Assembly: GCA_964576765.1 (NCBI GenBank)
Contig: CAZNWH010000042.1
Coordinates: 1 to 18,371, forward strand
Source of the DNA: Hellea sp964576765
GTDB taxonomy: Bacteria > Pseudomonadota > Alphaproteobacteria > Caulobacterales > Maricaulaceae
Length of the DNA stretch: 18,371 bases
Direction of reading: 5' to 3'
Shown here in pieces: positions 1 to 8,199 of the stretch (its first letter is position 1; each line of letters begins with the position of its first letter). The position numbers and the translations under genes are program-made. The notes beneath the pieces are model-generated. The model did not search any database, was not told where the DNA came from, and saw only the letters and a list, made by a program, of their open reading frames with translations.

Positions 1-63
1 TAGAGGCCGCATGCGCGTGCCATGACCCGCCGCCATGACCATGGCAGTTTTAATCATGCTCAT
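1..63 (-). CDS. murU: N-acetylmuramate-1-phosphate uridylyltransferase MurU, 5' end only
   Basis: Only the first 21 codons are inside the window; the gene continues past base 1. The translation begins MSMIKTAMVMAAGHGTRMRP, the N-terminal nucleotide-binding signature (AAGxGTRMRP) of sugar-phosphate nucleotidyltransferases. MurU converts MurNAc-1-phosphate and UTP to UDP-MurNAc in the recycling route that bypasses MurA. The assignment to MurU rather than another nucleotidyltransferase rests on the partner: the ATG overlaps the TGA stop of amgK in an ATGA arrangement, so the two are almost certainly translationally coupled. The usual Leu after AAG is His here (AAGHGTR). The substrate cannot be proven from this fragment. 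Confidence 0.8.
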   Translation of the reverse strand, partial: MSMIKTAMVMAAGHGTRMRPL

Positions 64-1142
64 TGGAGTGCCTCGGGAAGGTGCCGGGCATACCAATTGC
101 GAATATCAGTTAAAATCGGATGGGAAAGATCATCATTTAAATGACGTTTAACACGCGGTAACAAAGCACGATATTGCGGTTTCCCAAATTTCAGATCTGC
201 ACGCACCGGAAAACCCAATAACTTTGTTCCACGCTGCACGCTCAGCACCGCATAAGCCGCACGAAAATCAGTATCATCCATAAGGCCTGCTTTTTCACAA
301 AATCGCGTGATTAAAATATCTTTGAGGTCTGGCGAAACATCGCGCCGAATATCTGTAATTAAAGACATGAGATCATAAGCGGGATGCACAAGTAATCCAT
401 CTTGGAAATCAATTAACCCAACGCGAGATATTGCTTGCCGTTCAGGTAACCAAAATAAATTTTCAGCATGAAAATCCCGCAAAGCTAACCCCGGTGCATG
501 TGCTTTTAAATATTTGAAGCTTTCCTCATATAAGGCGTAAAATTCTTTGCGGATATCGCCTTTAAACTCATATCCAAAATCTTTGACATACCAATCCAGG
601 CACAGATCTGTTTCGGCCAATAAAGCCGTGCTATCATAGTCCCGAATACGCCATGTCTTTCCGCCGAACTCCGAGACAGATGGAAAGGTCGAGCGGTAAA
701 TCGCGGCCAGCGTATCCACGGCCGCTTCATAAAGTTTTCGTTCTTTGGACGGGTCATTTTCTATCACCCGCGCATAGAGATTACCCCCCAAATCTTCGAG
801 CAGCATAAAGCCGCGCTCTAGATCAGCAGCTAAAATTTGCGGCGCGGAAAACCCGCGCTTGGTCAGTTCATTGGCGATACACGCAAAGGCTTCAGGATTA
901 TTTCCAGCTATGCGCGCCAACGCATTATATCCCAGAGTCCGTCTCTCCTCCACGCTCGCCCCGTCCGGTTCGCTCGGCATTTCCGCGCCTTTAGGCGCGT
1001 CCATCAATACGGCGCGTTTTTCTCCCAATATGAGTCGCTCATAGCGGCGCGAAGAGGCATCCCCAGGAACTGGCGTTCGAATGGCTTCATCCCATTTCGC
1101 AGATTTGAGAAAGGCCTGAATATCGGTTTCGCGCTTATCCAC
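60..1142 (-). CDS. amgK: N-acetylmuramate/N-acetylglucosamine kinase AmgK (APH-fold)
   Basis: An aminoglycoside-phosphotransferase-fold kinase that phosphorylates MurNAc (and GlcNAc) at the anomeric position in peptidoglycan recycling, feeding MurU. The catalytic loop LRDFHAENLFW is at about residues 221-231 (Asp223, Asn228), and the metal-binding motif IDFQDG at 244-249 is followed by HPAYDLMSL, the pattern usual in alphaproteobacterial AmgK. I chose the GTG at 1142, giving 360 residues. It lies one base after the tsaE stop and has a GGAG about 9 bases upstream. The longer frame from a TTG at 1172 would overlap tsaE and adds no conserved sequence. The stop overlaps the murU start by four bases. 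Position between tsaE and murU agrees with the Caulobacter arrangement as I recall it, and makes a non-recycling kinase unlikely. Confidence 0.88.
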   Translation of the reverse strand: MDKRETDIQAFLKSAKWDEAIRTPVPGDASSRRYERLILGEKRAVLMDAPKGAEMPSEPDGASVEERRTLGYNALARIAGNNPEAFACIANELTKRGFSAPQILAADLERGFMLLEDLGGNLYARVIENDPSKERKLYEAAVDTLAAIYRSTFPSVSEFGGKTWRIRDYDSTALLAETDLCLDWYVKDFGYEFKGDIRKEFYALYEESFKYLKAHAPGLALRDFHAENLFWLPERQAISRVGLIDFQDGLLVHPAYDLMSLITDIRRDVSPDLKDILITRFCEKAGLMDDTDFRAAYAVLSVQRGTKLLGFPVRADLKFGKPQYRALLPRVKRHLNDDLSHPILTDIRNWYARHLPEALQ

Positions 1143-1143
1143 C

Positions 1144-1581
1144 TTACATATCTCCAAGGTCAATATCTTCAAATCCCGTTAATTTAGCGACCCGCCCCTC
1201 ACCCTCGAATTGGATGTCAATTTCCAGAACATCTTTTGGCAGGAGAGACTTTATTTTATCCGGCCATTCAATCACACAGACGGCCTCATCAAACGCATCC
1301 ATCAAGCCCAGCTCATAGCCTTCTTCGGGGCGCTCCAAACGGTACAGATCGCAATGCCACAGCTCGAAATCTGGCAACTCGTAAGTTTGCACTAATGTAA
1401 AGGTCGGGGACGGCACATCAATGTCGCCCAAAACCGATTGCAGCATACCGCGCACTAAGGTTGTCTTGCCCGCGCCCAAGCCCCCTTTCAGGGTAACAAG
1501 ATGACCGGGGGATAAATGATTAATCAAACGCGCACCAAGGGCGAGCGTTGCGCTTTCATCGGGAAGTTTAATGGACTGCAT
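1144..1581 (-). CDS. tsaE: tRNA t6A biosynthesis ATPase TsaE (YjeE)
   Basis: The P-loop ATPase subunit that, with TsaB and TsaD, makes N6-threonylcarbamoyladenosine on ANN-decoding tRNAs in the cytoplasm. Seen in the sequence: Walker A GGLGAGKTT at residues 33-41, the SPTFTLV switch segment at 58-64, HCDLYRL at 76-82 and VIEWP at 103-107, all family hallmarks. The length of 145 residues is normal. I start at the ATG at 1581. The open frame continues to 1662, but that would overlap the divergent ferredoxin start and adds a cysteine-rich leader unlike TsaE. No strong ribosome site precedes the ATG, so it may be leaderless or weakly initiated. It is the first gene of the tsaE-amgK-murU operon, with one base separating its stop from amgK. 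Confidence 0.92.
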   Translation of the reverse strand: MQSIKLPDESATLALGARLINHLSPGHLVTLKGGLGAGKTTLVRGMLQSVLGDIDVPSPTFTLVQTYELPDFELWHCDLYRLERPEEGYELGLMDAFDEAVCVIEWPDKIKSLLPKDVLEIDIQFEGEGRVAKLTGFEDIDLGDM

Positions 1582-1596
1582 GCGGCATTGATACGC

Positions 1597-1617
1597 GCTT
1601 GCAAAATCATCGCAAGC
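1597..1617. promoter_or_regulatory. Inverted repeat in the tsaE/ferredoxin divergent promoter region
   Basis: GCTTGC and GCAAGC form a perfect 6-bp dyad with a 9-base spacer in the 74-bp gap between the divergent starts of tsaE and the ferredoxin gene. A weak plus-strand promoter reading (TTGCAA at 1600, 16-base spacer, TACATA) overlaps it. It could be an operator controlling either gene, but short dyads occur by chance. Confidence 0.25.
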
Positions 1618-1655
1618 CCTTACATAACATTTGGGATTAATACAGGACGGATCAC

Positions 1656-1973
1656 ATGCCAAAAATCACATTTATCGACGCGGCTGGCACGTCGCGCGAA
1701 GTGGAAACTAAAAAGGGGACGTCCATTATGGAAGCCGCCGTACAAAACATGATTCCCGGCATTGACGCCGATTGCGGCGGCGCCTGCGCCTGCGCGACTT
1801 GTCATGTCTATGTGGCGGCCGATTGGATGCCTAAGCTCAAAGCCAAAGACGATATGGAAGACAGTATGCTCGACTTCGCCGAAGAGGTGAAGGATAATTC
1901 TCGGCTATCGTGTCAAATCCTGATGAGCGATGAGCTAGACGGGATTACGGTGTCTACGCCTGAGAGTCAGTAA
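1656..1973 (+). CDS. Adrenodoxin-type [2Fe-2S] ferredoxin
   Basis: A small soluble electron carrier of 105 residues. Cys40-x5-Cys46-x2-Cys49 and Cys86 match the adrenodoxin/putidaredoxin-type cluster ligands; Cys44 is an extra cysteine inside the cluster loop (CGGACACATC). Alphaproteobacterial relatives (FdVI/FdxB type) serve cytochrome P450s or biosynthetic oxygenases, but no partner reductase or oxygenase is encoded here, so the acceptor is unknown. The ATG has AGGA 8 bases upstream. The gene stands alone on the plus strand between minus-strand genes, and its stop lies inside the 3' end of the convergent hybrid kinase (7-bp overlap), so the two transcripts must overlap at their ends. Confidence 0.93.
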   Translation: MPKITFIDAAGTSREVETKKGTSIMEAAVQNMIPGIDADCGGACACATCHVYVAADWMPKLKAKDDMEDSMLDFAEEVKDNSRLSCQILMSDELDGITVSTPESQ

Positions 1974-4000
1974 GCTGAAATCGCAAGAGAATTGTTAGTC
2001 AAACCTTCTGATTTCGTCCACTTCTTCAGACGCTTCTTCAAAGTCTCCAGAGCAATGGGTTTTGACATATAATCATCCATACCTACCGCAAGGCATTTTG
2101 CCTTGTCTGTGCTTAAAGCATGAGCTGTTAACGCTATGATAGGTGTATGCGGCCGGCCCAATTCTTTTTCCATAGCTCTTATTTTAGTTGTCGCATCAAA
2201 CCCATTCATCACGGGCATTGAAATATCCATAAGAATAACTTTTGGCGAGAGTAATTGCCATTTTTCTATAGCCACAGCTCCATTGGGAACGATTTTATAT
2301 CGTAAATTAAGCTCCTCCAAGATATAGTGAATATAGAGTTGATTGGTCTCATTATCTTCAGCAATTAAGACATCAATAAGCTCGGTTTCAGTTTCGGGAG
2401 GATGGGGTTCTACACTGAGCACATCTGGTTTGGATGCCTCATGGTTTTCCAATGCAAGCTCATTACTTTGATCGTGAACGGGCAAACTTATATCGTTCTC
2501 TTTTGGCGCATACAGGGTGTCTGTTATAGCTGAAACAAGTGTATTTGCGCGTGTAGGTTTGGTTAGAAAATGTTCTACTCCTATCCCAACAAGACGGTTT
2601 TGCAATTCACGTTTATCAACAGATGAAAGCATAATAATTGGCACTTTTTTATAGTCTTCATGCGCTTTGACTAAGCGGGTAAAATCTTCGCCATTTTTTT
2701 CAGGCATTTGATAATCTGTAATAATTAAATCAAAGTTGATGCCTTTACCATGGGCCTTATCTAAAATAGCCATAGCCATATCGGAGGAGTTCGCCGTCAC
2801 AACCTTACAGTTCCAATGGCCTAATTGTTCTTTTAATATTTCACGATTATTTCGATTATCATCGACGACCAAAACTTTTGTACCCGAAATATCAACTATT
2901 GGCGTATTCGAAACGACAATATCCACATGATTTTGCAATTCTAACGTAAAGATAAATGTAGATCCCTCACCTACAATACTTTCAACGTCAAGATCGCCTC
3001 CCATTAAACGGGCAAGTTCTCTTGCAATATTCAATCCAAGCCCGGTGCCCCCGAACTGACGGGTTGTGCTATTATCGGCTTGATTGAATTTTTCGAAAAT
3101 CATAGCAAGTTTTTCTGGCGCGATACCTATTCCGGTATCTGAAATGCTAATGGTAAGGTGGGTTGATGTCTCTCTGGTGGTTCCTTCGACATGAATTAAT
3201 ATATGACCATCAGAAGTAAATTTAACGGCATTTCCTACAATATTTGTCAATACTTGCCGAATACGCCCAACATCCCCAATATAGCTCGCGGGCAATTCGG
3301 GTTGTATTCTCAGCAAAAGATCAACATCAGATCCGTTAATTTCTGATGCCAGTAAGGCCATCACATCTTCTATACAATCGCGTAGAACAAAAGGGTTGGG
3401 GTCAAGCAGTAATTGGCCGGCCTCAATTTTAGAAAAATCTAGAATGTCATTTATAATCGTTAGTAGCGCGTTCCCTGACCTTTGAATAACCTCTACAAAG
3501 TTTTTTTGTTTGGCCGGGAGCTCATAATTCCCAAGAAGTTCGGCCATGCCCAGAATGCCATTCATAGGCGTTCGGATTTCATGGCTCATATTGGCTAAAA
3601 ATTCGGATTTTGCACGGTCCGCTAAGTGAGCTTTTTCCAGTGCCATTTTGTAATCTGTGATATCCGTGTAAATTACCGCGATATCTTCATCGTCGACATA
3701 ATAGACTTCAATACGGAGTACTTTCCCGTCCGCCATCTTTCGTTCAACTTTATATTCCCCCTTTTCTTGAAGGCCGTTGATCATATAGGCAGAAAACTCC
3801 TGCCACGTTTCTTCCTGTATTCGAGTTTTTTTCTTTAGAATCGAGAAGATTGAAGACATAGTTGTTAATGATTGGAAGGGTAATTCAAAATAAATTTTGA
3901 AAGGCTTATTCGCGTATTTGAGTATCGTTGCGTCATTGTTAAGCACGCAAAACATCTGGTTCAAATGATCTAAAGTATTAGTTATCGACAATACAGTCAT
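1967..4000 (-). CDS. Cytoplasmic PAS hybrid histidine kinase with two receiver domains
   Basis: A 677-residue signalling kinase with no membrane segment. Order: PAS-like domain (about 10-115), HisKA with FLANMSHEIRTPMNGILG and phospho-acceptor His140, HATPase_c with N-box Asn257, DTGIGI at 288-293 and GGTGLGL at 317-323, then REC1 (Asp429, Lys481), an acidic linker (about 500-540), and REC2 (AEDN at 547-550, Asp592, Lys647). Both receivers keep the phospho-Asp and Lys, so both look active. There is no Hpt domain, so any phosphorelay must use a separate phosphotransferase. The layout resembles BarA/TorS-type kinases without Hpt. The ATG is preceded by GGAG. A CtrA-type box lies about 90 bp upstream, suggesting cell-cycle control. 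The specific signal and output are not recognisable. Confidence 0.9.
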   Translation of the reverse strand: MTVLSITNTLDHLNQMFCVLNNDATILKYANKPFKIYFELPFQSLTTMSSIFSILKKKTRIQEETWQEFSAYMINGLQEKGEYKVERKMADGKVLRIEVYYVDDEDIAVIYTDITDYKMALEKAHLADRAKSEFLANMSHEIRTPMNGILGMAELLGNYELPAKQKNFVEVIQRSGNALLTIINDILDFSKIEAGQLLLDPNPFVLRDCIEDVMALLASEINGSDVDLLLRIQPELPASYIGDVGRIRQVLTNIVGNAVKFTSDGHILIHVEGTTRETSTHLTISISDTGIGIAPEKLAMIFEKFNQADNSTTRQFGGTGLGLNIARELARLMGGDLDVESIVGEGSTFIFTLELQNHVDIVVSNTPIVDISGTKVLVVDDNRNNREILKEQLGHWNCKVVTANSSDMAMAILDKAHGKGINFDLIITDYQMPEKNGEDFTRLVKAHEDYKKVPIIMLSSVDKRELQNRLVGIGVEHFLTKPTRANTLVSAITDTLYAPKENDISLPVHDQSNELALENHEASKPDVLSVEPHPPETETELIDVLIAEDNETNQLYIHYILEELNLRYKIVPNGAVAIEKWQLLSPKVILMDISMPVMNGFDATTKIRAMEKELGRPHTPIIALTAHALSTDKAKCLAVGMDDYMSKPIALETLKKRLKKWTKSEGLTNNSLAISAY

Positions 4001-4089
4001 AGAATCTCCATCTTTGACACGACAAAGAGGCCCCTACCCCTGTTAAATTTAAATAAATATTACACTGGGAATAGGGTATAAAGTTACGT

Positions 4090-4104
4090 TTAATTGAAGG
4101 TTAA
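4090..4104 (-). promoter_or_regulatory. Full-consensus CtrA-type binding site
   Basis: TTAATTGAAGGTTAA is an exact TTAA-N7-TTAA match, the established CtrA box of Caulobacter-like alphaproteobacteria; on the minus strand it reads TTAACCTTCAATTAA. It sits in the 185-bp gap between divL and the hybrid kinase, 90 bp before the kinase ATG, with a possible -10 (TTTATACC) shortly downstream on the minus strand. A GAATC site (GANTC, the CcrM methylation motif) lies at 4002-4006, next to the start codon. Such a box is expected by chance only rarely, but the region is AT-rich, which raises that chance. Confidence 0.6.
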
Positions 4105-4185
4105 TTTTGGCGATAATTAGCTGTCATTCATCAAGTTTTATGTCCGGGAAAAAAGACACTTGAGACTTAACAATACCACAACTTA

Positions 4186-6621
4186 CTAACTCGCATTAGC
4201 AAATAATTCAGGATGAGCTGCATCTGTGGCGGCTTCTTTGGGTAGATAAACGGTAACATGTGTGCCTTCGCCTTCTTCGGATTCAAGTTCGACCCAACCT
4301 CCATGACGCTGAACAAAGCGCTGAACCAGAGCAAGGCCAAGCCCCGCCCCGCCGCGGCTACTTTCAAAGGATGAAAAGACCTGTGGCTGACGCTCACTCG
4401 GAATGCCAACCCCGTCATCTTTCACCCAAATCATGACCCCGCCGCCATCGGCTTTTTTACCTCCAAGCTCTATCACGCCGCCAGGTTTCGTAAAGCGAAG
4501 GGCGTTAGACATGAGGTTATAAACAATCTGTTTTAAGCGCGTTTCATCGGCGCGAATAACACCTATATTTTTATCGCATTTTAATTTGAGGCTAATTTTG
4601 GTATCCTCTGCTTTCGTCGCAACATAATCCAGAGAGTGTTCCAACATGTCATAAATATTGACATCACCTAAATCCAGATCAAGCACATTTGCTTCTATGG
4701 CCGCGATATCAAGAATATCATCAATCGTTTTCGCCAAATCCTCGGATGCCGATTGAATAGCAAATATATATTCGCTCTGCTTATCCGTCATCTCTCCTGC
4801 CCCACCATTTTGCAGGAAATCAGAATAGCCTGAGATTGTCGTCAACGGCGTACGGAGTTGATAACTCACATGGCCTACAAATTCTGATTTCATCCGGTCA
4901 GCTTCTTCCAAAGCCTCTGCACGTTCTATAAGGGCGGCTTCTGCCTTTCGCGCAGACGTGACATCATTAAACGCGATCAATGTCGCCCCGTCGGGTAAGG
5001 GGCGAGATAGCCATGTTAATTTGCGGTTATCTTTGCGATCTATTTCTCCGTCGACATGTCGCCGCACATCCGGATTGGGATCTGTAACCCGAGCTTTCAA
5101 ACCATCCCAAAACTCCCGATCATTATGGAGAGGCCGAATGCGGTTAATGATATGCGCAAAGCGCGGGTTATTTTTTATACTATCTTCAGGAAGATTCCAG
5201 AGCCGTGAAAAGGCCGAATTGGAAATTTTAAGCCGCCCATCAGTGCCAAAAACAGCAATAGCTTCACTGAGCTTATCCAGTGTCGCCTTTTGAACATTTA
5301 TTAAAGTTCCGAGCTGGCTTTTTAATGTCATCGAATCCGTCATGTTGGAAAATAGCAGAGATATGCCTCCATGGGGATCTCGCATGCGAACCAGCCTTAA
5401 AGTTCGTCCATCAGGTAAAGCCCAAAGCTCATCAGGAGTCTCTTCCGGCCATTCCGTATAAAAGGCCATTTCTTCTTTTTTCCACGCCGCATAATCTGAC
5501 TTGGCTGGGAGTAAATTACGTTCACGCAGATGGTCAAGCCAATCACTATGGGCTGGACGATCTCTGAACCAGCCATCTTCAATTTGAAACAAAGCCGCAA
5601 ATGCTTTATTATGGAAACTCATGCGTTTATCCGAGCCGAAGATAACAATAGCTTCATCCATCGCGTTAAGCATCTCATCATGGGCCTGAATATGACGGGT
5701 CAATGTTTGACGTAGTCCTTCCGCTTCTGTGGCATCCATCGCAATACCAGCAACGCCGCCTGACACCGGAAAAAGATTAACATAGGTAGATTTATTTCGT
5801 CCACTCAGCACAATATTACGCATATCTTCAACGCGTTCATTAGTGCTTAATGTCCTTTGAGCCTGATGTTTAGCTTCATCATCCAAATGCGTCTGTTGTT
5901 CGAGGACTTCGCGGACATTTGAGGCGCCAACAGCATCCACATAAGCGTCATTCACCCAATTGATCCGTCCTGCATTTGTCATGCGCCAAAGAGGAAACGG
6001 AGCGCGGCTCATCATTTCAATAAAGGCAATGGGATCAACTTCTGCCGTAATTCTGTTATTTTCAAAGCGTGAAATTGCAGTCCTTTCATCTTCACCGCGA
6101 ATAGAGGCATCTTCAAGCCAGAGCACAACTTGACGACCTGCCACCCGGCCATCAGCTTCAATGACATTCCCTTCCGGCAGTATAATTGATATCGAAAATG
6201 GAGCCCCACTAGAGCGAAGCTTGGCGGTATGGGCCCGTAAGGTTTCCGTTTCATCGGCTTCACTAATCGTATTTAAATCGGCTAAGCCATTTAAAATCCG
6301 CATGGCGGTATCTTTTGAACGACCCGGTTCTGCAAATCGCATCATTGAGGCAAGAGCTGCCGGTGAGCCATAAACTTTTGGCTGTCCCCAATCTGTATTC
6401 GGGTTAGGGGCGGTCTCTTCCCAGACTAAAATAAGACCAGGGTAAGAGCCAAAAATGGAGTCCATATGGCCGATTTGACGGTCAAGCTCGGCGCATTTAG
6501 TTTTCCAATTTGATCCCCCCTCTTCACGAGAGGTAAGTCGGAAAGCATAAATCGAGGACAGCACAGCTAATAAAACTGCCCCTGCTGTCACGATAAGGTT
6601 TATGTCCACTGTTTCTAACAA
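4186..6621 (-). CDS. divL: Cell-cycle pseudokinase DivL (multi-PAS, Tyr in place of phospho-His)
   Basis: DivL is the membrane-bound regulator that binds phosphorylation-state-specific DivK and controls the CckA-ChpT-CtrA relay. The decisive feature is the H-box GHVSYQLRTPLTTISGY: Tyr587 stands where sensor kinases have His, as in Caulobacter DivL. Order: one N-terminal membrane segment (about 7-27), a variable region, several PAS-like domains (about 205-300, 315-430, 445-555), a coiled linker, the DHp-like domain, then an intact HATPase_c (NLMSNALRF at 702-710, DDGVGI at 735-740, GGAGLGL at 757-763). Its 811 residues are slightly longer than Caulobacter DivL (about 770). The start is a TTG at 6621 with GGGG seven to eight bases upstream; no ATG is nearby. 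Unlike Caulobacter as I recall it, divL here is separated from tsaE-amgK-murU by the hybrid kinase and ferredoxin. Confidence 0.93.
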   Translation of the reverse strand: MLETVDINLIVTAGAVLLAVLSSIYAFRLTSREEGGSNWKTKCAELDRQIGHMDSIFGSYPGLILVWEETAPNPNTDWGQPKVYGSPAALASMMRFAEPGRSKDTAMRILNGLADLNTISEADETETLRAHTAKLRSSGAPFSISIILPEGNVIEADGRVAGRQVVLWLEDASIRGEDERTAISRFENNRITAEVDPIAFIEMMSRAPFPLWRMTNAGRINWVNDAYVDAVGASNVREVLEQQTHLDDEAKHQAQRTLSTNERVEDMRNIVLSGRNKSTYVNLFPVSGGVAGIAMDATEAEGLRQTLTRHIQAHDEMLNAMDEAIVIFGSDKRMSFHNKAFAALFQIEDGWFRDRPAHSDWLDHLRERNLLPAKSDYAAWKKEEMAFYTEWPEETPDELWALPDGRTLRLVRMRDPHGGISLLFSNMTDSMTLKSQLGTLINVQKATLDKLSEAIAVFGTDGRLKISNSAFSRLWNLPEDSIKNNPRFAHIINRIRPLHNDREFWDGLKARVTDPNPDVRRHVDGEIDRKDNRKLTWLSRPLPDGATLIAFNDVTSARKAEAALIERAEALEEADRMKSEFVGHVSYQLRTPLTTISGYSDFLQNGGAGEMTDKQSEYIFAIQSASEDLAKTIDDILDIAAIEANVLDLDLGDVNIYDMLEHSLDYVATKAEDTKISLKLKCDKNIGVIRADETRLKQIVYNLMSNALRFTKPGGVIELGGKKADGGGVMIWVKDDGVGIPSERQPQVFSSFESSRGGAGLGLALVQRFVQRHGGWVELESEEGEGTHVTVYLPKEAATDAAHPELFANAS

Positions 6622-6645
6622 GCAATATCCCCAAAAATCACTTTA

Positions 6646-6712
6646 AGGCTTAGCCTGAAGACTAGGTCGTGAAAAGCTTAGATTTAAGTATAGGCTGACA
6701 AAGACTTGTCAA
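6646..6712 (-). promoter_or_regulatory. Candidate divL promoter region
   Basis: In the 97-bp gap between glmM and divL the minus strand carries TTGACA (6712-6707), 16 bases, then TACTTA (6690-6685), a plausible sigma-70-type promoter starting a few bases after the glmM stop. The -35 hexamer is part of a small dyad (GACAA/TTGTC), and an 11-bp palindrome AGGCTTAGCCT lies at 6646-6656, 25 bases before the divL start. These are short motifs and could be coincidental. Confidence 0.3.
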
Positions 6713-6718
6713 AGAATT

Positions 6719-8077
6719 CTAAGCTGCAATTTTTTCGATTAATTGTGCTAATTCTGTGGTGATTTTTTCAACCTGAACCGCATCATCGCCTTCTGCCATA
6801 ACCCTTATTAAAGGCTCAGTCCCAGAGGCACGGACTAAAACACGACCTGAACTTCCAAACATAGATTGAGCGTCTTTAACGGCGGATTTAAGTTCCGCAC
6901 TTTCCATAGGAGATACACCAGAGTAATGCACATTTTTTAGGAGCTGCGGGACGGGGTCGAAAAGCTTAAGGACCTCACTGGCCGGGCGGTCACGCCGCTT
7001 GATTTCTGCTAAAACTTGTAAGGCGGCGATTGTGCCGTCTCCGGTTGGAGAGAAATCCGTCATCAAAAGATGGCCAGATTGTTCTCCGCCAACATTATAA
7101 CCATCTCGGCGCATACGCGCCGCCACGTGACGATCACCAACAGCTGTACGGATAAAGGTCAATTTATGATCTTCAATAAACCGCTCTAGGCCAAGATTAG
7201 ACATAACTGTTGCCACAATACCGGGCTTGGATAGAAGGCTGTTTTCCTGCCATCCCGTACCAATCAACGCTAAGAGTTGGTCACCGTCAATAATTTGGCC
7301 TTTTTCATCACACATGATCAGCCGATCCGCATCCCCGTCTAGGGCAATGCCCAGATCAGCACCAGTTTCCAAAACTTTTTTGGACATTGTTTCTGTATGC
7401 GTTGACCCACAATCGGCGTTAATATTCATGCCATTTGGAGAAACCCCAATCGGAATAACCTGATCAGCTCCTAATTCCCAGAGTGTATCCGGTGCCGTCT
7501 TATAGGCCGCCCCGTTAGCGCAATCGATAACAATTTTAAGACCATCCAAGCGCATTTTTTTAGGGAAACTCGATTTTACGATTTCAATGTACCGAGCCTG
7601 AAAATCCTCATATCGTCTTGCGCGGCCTAATTGTTCTGAAACGGCCAACCCTTCTTTCCATTTCTCTTCCATAAAGCTTTCAATTTCAAATTCCGCTTCA
7701 TCCGAAAGTTTTTGGCCGTTAGGTGCAAAAAGTTTTATCCCGTTATCTGTAAATTTATTATGCGAAGCGGTAATCATAACCCCCAGATCAGCCCGTAAGC
7801 GTCGCGTCATCATCGCCACGCCAGAGGTTGGGAGTGGCCCGCAAAGTTTGACGTCCATACCCACCGAGGTAAAACCGGCGACAAGGGCCGGTTCGATCAT
7901 ATATCCAGAAAGACGTGTATCCTTACCGATAACGACGCTATGTCGCCTATTATCTCCTTGACGAAAGTACTTACCTGCCGCCATGCCAAAACGCATAACA
8001 TTGTCAGGCGTCATTTTACCAATATTGGCCCGGCCTCGTATACCATCCGTCCCGAAAAACTGCTTCTTTTTGCTCAT
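6719..8077 (-). CDS. glmM: Phosphoglucosamine mutase GlmM
   Basis: Interconverts glucosamine-6-phosphate and glucosamine-1-phosphate on the cytoplasmic route to UDP-GlcNAc, the precursor of peptidoglycan and lipid A. Seen: N-terminal FFGTDGIRG, active-site TASHN with the phosphoserine at Ser105, metal loop DGDADR at 247-252 (three aspartates), a GGEQSGH sugar-binding segment, and the C-terminal phosphate-binding RASGTEPLIRVM. The length of 452 residues is typical. I start at the ATG at 8077, which has GAGG at good spacing and begins MSKKKQFFGTDG; a longer frame from 8104 adds nine non-conserved residues. It shares strand and theme with the manC-type gene upstream, but a 122-bp gap with a hairpin separates them, so co-transcription is uncertain. 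Confidence 0.96.
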   Translation of the reverse strand: MSKKKQFFGTDGIRGRANIGKMTPDNVMRFGMAAGKYFRQGDNRRHSVVIGKDTRLSGYMIEPALVAGFTSVGMDVKLCGPLPTSGVAMMTRRLRADLGVMITASHNKFTDNGIKLFAPNGQKLSDEAEFEIESFMEEKWKEGLAVSEQLGRARRYEDFQARYIEIVKSSFPKKMRLDGLKIVIDCANGAAYKTAPDTLWELGADQVIPIGVSPNGMNINADCGSTHTETMSKKVLETGADLGIALDGDADRLIMCDEKGQIIDGDQLLALIGTGWQENSLLSKPGIVATVMSNLGLERFIEDHKLTFIRTAVGDRHVAARMRRDGYNVGGEQSGHLLMTDFSPTGDGTIAALQVLAEIKRRDRPASEVLKLFDPVPQLLKNVHYSGVSPMESAELKSAVKDAQSMFGSSGRVLVRASGTEPLIRVMAEGDDAVQVEKITTELAQLIEKIAA

Positions 8078-8120
8078 ATCACCCTCATGTGCCAATTGCG
8101 CCAAATTACACAGCCATGTC

Positions 8121-8153
8121 CTTTAGCTGTGAAATATGACGAAAAAGCTAAAG
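8121..8153 (-). promoter_or_regulatory. Hairpin in the glmM leader
   Basis: CTTTAGCT (8121-8128) and AGCTAAAG (8146-8153) form a perfect 8-bp stem with a 17-base loop, between the manC stop and the glmM ATG, ending 43 bases before that ATG. There is no U-tract after it on the minus strand, so it is not a standard terminator. It could be a leader structure or an operator. It does not match the glmS ribozyme or another riboswitch I know. Confidence 0.3.
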
Positions 8154-8199
8154 AATCAAATATAAGGCGCAGTCTTTACTATTATCAACGAAGGCTGGT

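Noticed and set aside
837..1187. Plus-strand open frame of 116 codons inside amgK/tsaE
   Set aside because: It lies antisense to well-supported motifs of AmgK and TsaE and has no family-like pattern.
1582..1662. 27-codon N-terminal extension of tsaE
   Set aside because: It would overlap the ferredoxin start and ribosome site and adds cysteine-rich sequence foreign to TsaE.
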